Source of the DNA: a virus
Strand: one strand, 5' to 3'
DNA length: 38,633 nucleotides
Virus record (IMG/VR): IMGVR_UViG_3300036770_003971
Location: 1-38,633 of that record
Shown: positions 38,008 through 38,633 of the stretch, in pieces
Numbering within the stretch: the first letter of the stretch is position 1
How the letters are laid out: each line of letters starts with the position of its first letter
Translations under genes and position numbers: made by a program
Notes under the pieces: model-generated
The model's database searches: none
The model's input: the letters and a program-made list of their open reading frames with translations, nothing else
What the model was told of the DNA's origin: nothing

Positions 38008-38633
38008 AATTTTCGGCTTCTATTCGGGTGATGAAAAAATGAATCCCACCTGAGCACTCGTTAAACCTGTCAGTATCCCATTTGCCAGCGGTTACGCGCT
38101 CGCCTGCGCGGTACTCGGTCATGCCGTCGTGCTTGCTTATGCCTTTATCGGCGCCGATTACCTCAATAACGTCAGCGTATTCTGCGCGGCATTTGCGGCC
38201 TGATGCGTTTGAACGCTTGGCAGATTCAGGTATGCGCAGCTTCACAATTACGCCTGTAGCGCATTTTTTCCAGCCTATTACATCGCCGCAATCCGGCAGG
38301 ATGGATGTCTGCGCTAATGCGTGGTCGGCTGATTTGGCTCCGGACAGGTCGGCTCTGGACAGGTTGGCTCTGGACAGGTCGGCTCTGGACAGGTTGGCTC
38401 CGGACAGGTCGGCTTCGTACAGGTTGGCTCTGGACAGGTCGGCTCCGGACAGGTCGGCTCTGGACAGGTCGGCTCCGGACAGGTTGGCTACGTACAGGTT
38501 GGCTCTGGACAGGTCGGCTCCGGACAGGTCGGCTCCGGACAGGTCGGCTCTGGACAGGTTGGCTCCGGACAGGTCGGCTCTGGACAGGTCGGCTCCGGAC
38601 AGGTTGGCTACGTACAGGTTGGCTCTGGACAGG
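38000..38633 (-). CDS. Pentapeptide-repeat protein, C-terminal part with DUF5758-like domain
   Basis: Open from the window edge to a TAA at 38000. The repeats end near 38335. The remaining 111 residues (with motifs ALAQTSILP and VIGWKK) resemble the DUF5758 domain that often ends phage pentapeptide-repeat proteins; this assignment is from memory of the family. A shorter reading from an internal GTG at 38245 would miss both the repeats and the start of the domain. The stop codon overlaps the ATG of the next small gene at 38007, suggesting coupled translation. Bases 38507-38633 duplicate 1-127 and should be counted once. Confidence 0.88.
   Translation of the reverse strand, partial: LSRANLYVANLSGADLSRADLSGANLSRADLSGADLSGADLSRANLYVANLSGADLSRADLSGADLSRANLYEADLSGANLSRADLSRANLSRADLSGAKSADHALAQTSILPDCGDVIGWKKCATGVIVKLRIPESAKRSNASGRKCRAEYADVIEVIGADKGISKHDGMTEYRAGERVTAGKWDTDRFNECSGGIHFFITRIEAENYE
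38335..38633 (-). repeat. 15-bp tandem array coding pentapeptide repeats (right part)
   Basis: The same 15-bp unit family as at 1-468, about 20 units, of which the last 127 bp duplicate the start of the window. After circularisation the full array is about 43 units long. Confidence 0.95.
38507..38633. repeat. Second copy of the 127-bp terminal direct repeat
   Basis: Identical to 1-127. It lies wholly inside the 15-bp tandem repeat array, so the exact number of array units in the real genome could differ from the assembly. Confidence 0.9.

Overview
The window is best read as a complete podovirus-like phage genome assembled as one circular contig. The first 127 bases (1-127) and the last 127 (38507-38633) are identical, and removing one copy gives a seamless circle of 38506 bp. 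The cut falls inside a 15-bp tandem repeat that encodes a pentapeptide-repeat protein, so that gene appears as two halves at the two window ends. The host is probably a Gram-negative proteobacterium: the head and tail genes follow the gene order of Salmonella phage P22, NinB and DUF1364 genes are present as in lambdoid phages, and one lysis-region protein has a lipobox. No integrase, CI-type repressor, tRNA or DNA polymerase was seen.

Layout. A divergent control region at about 7110-7228 drives two transcripts. The rightward one (7228-11058) carries small proteins and a recombination set: an ERF-family annealing protein, a YqaJ-type exonuclease and an SSB-like protein with an acidic tip. The leftward one starts with a 57-residue helix-turn-helix protein (7110). 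It then runs through small membrane proteins, a replication-protein-like C-terminal domain, a likely DNA-modification pair (radical-SAM-like protein 3972-4838 and GNAT-methyltransferase fusion 2556-3956), NinB, DUF1364, a RusA-like region in two overlapping frames, a winged-helix protein and an RfaH/NusG-like protein (630-1106). The pentapeptide gene and a 44-residue protein follow across the origin. Next come a strong candidate late promoter (37848-37876), a roughly 280-nt structured leader ending in an intrinsic terminator, and the late genes. This places the NusG-like protein where lambda carries Q, just before a promoter-terminator-lysis arrangement.

The late region (minus strand, 37.6 kb down to 11.0 kb) holds a GH24 endolysin and several membrane proteins, then small terminase, TerL, portal, minor virion genes, scaffold, N4-gp56-like coat, decoration protein, a DSBH oxygenase-like protein, a gp4-like adaptor, a YkgJ Cys-cluster protein, a gp10-like hub with an inserted lectin-like domain, three ejection proteins and two fibre proteins. 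Many neighbouring genes overlap by ATGA, GTGA or TAATG, which points to translational coupling. A plus-strand membrane gene (13903-14124) is tucked into this minus-strand region.

An IS1595-family transposon of about 3.0 kb (about 31063-34072) interrupts the lysis-packaging junction. It has matching terminal inverted repeats, a duplicated target and three cargo genes: a cytosolic trypsin-like protease, a 50-residue basic protein and a 313-residue protein of unknown function. The uninterrupted phage gene can be rebuilt base for base across the insertion. The cargo set, the NusG-like late-control arrangement and the modification cassette are the most interesting parts of the window.
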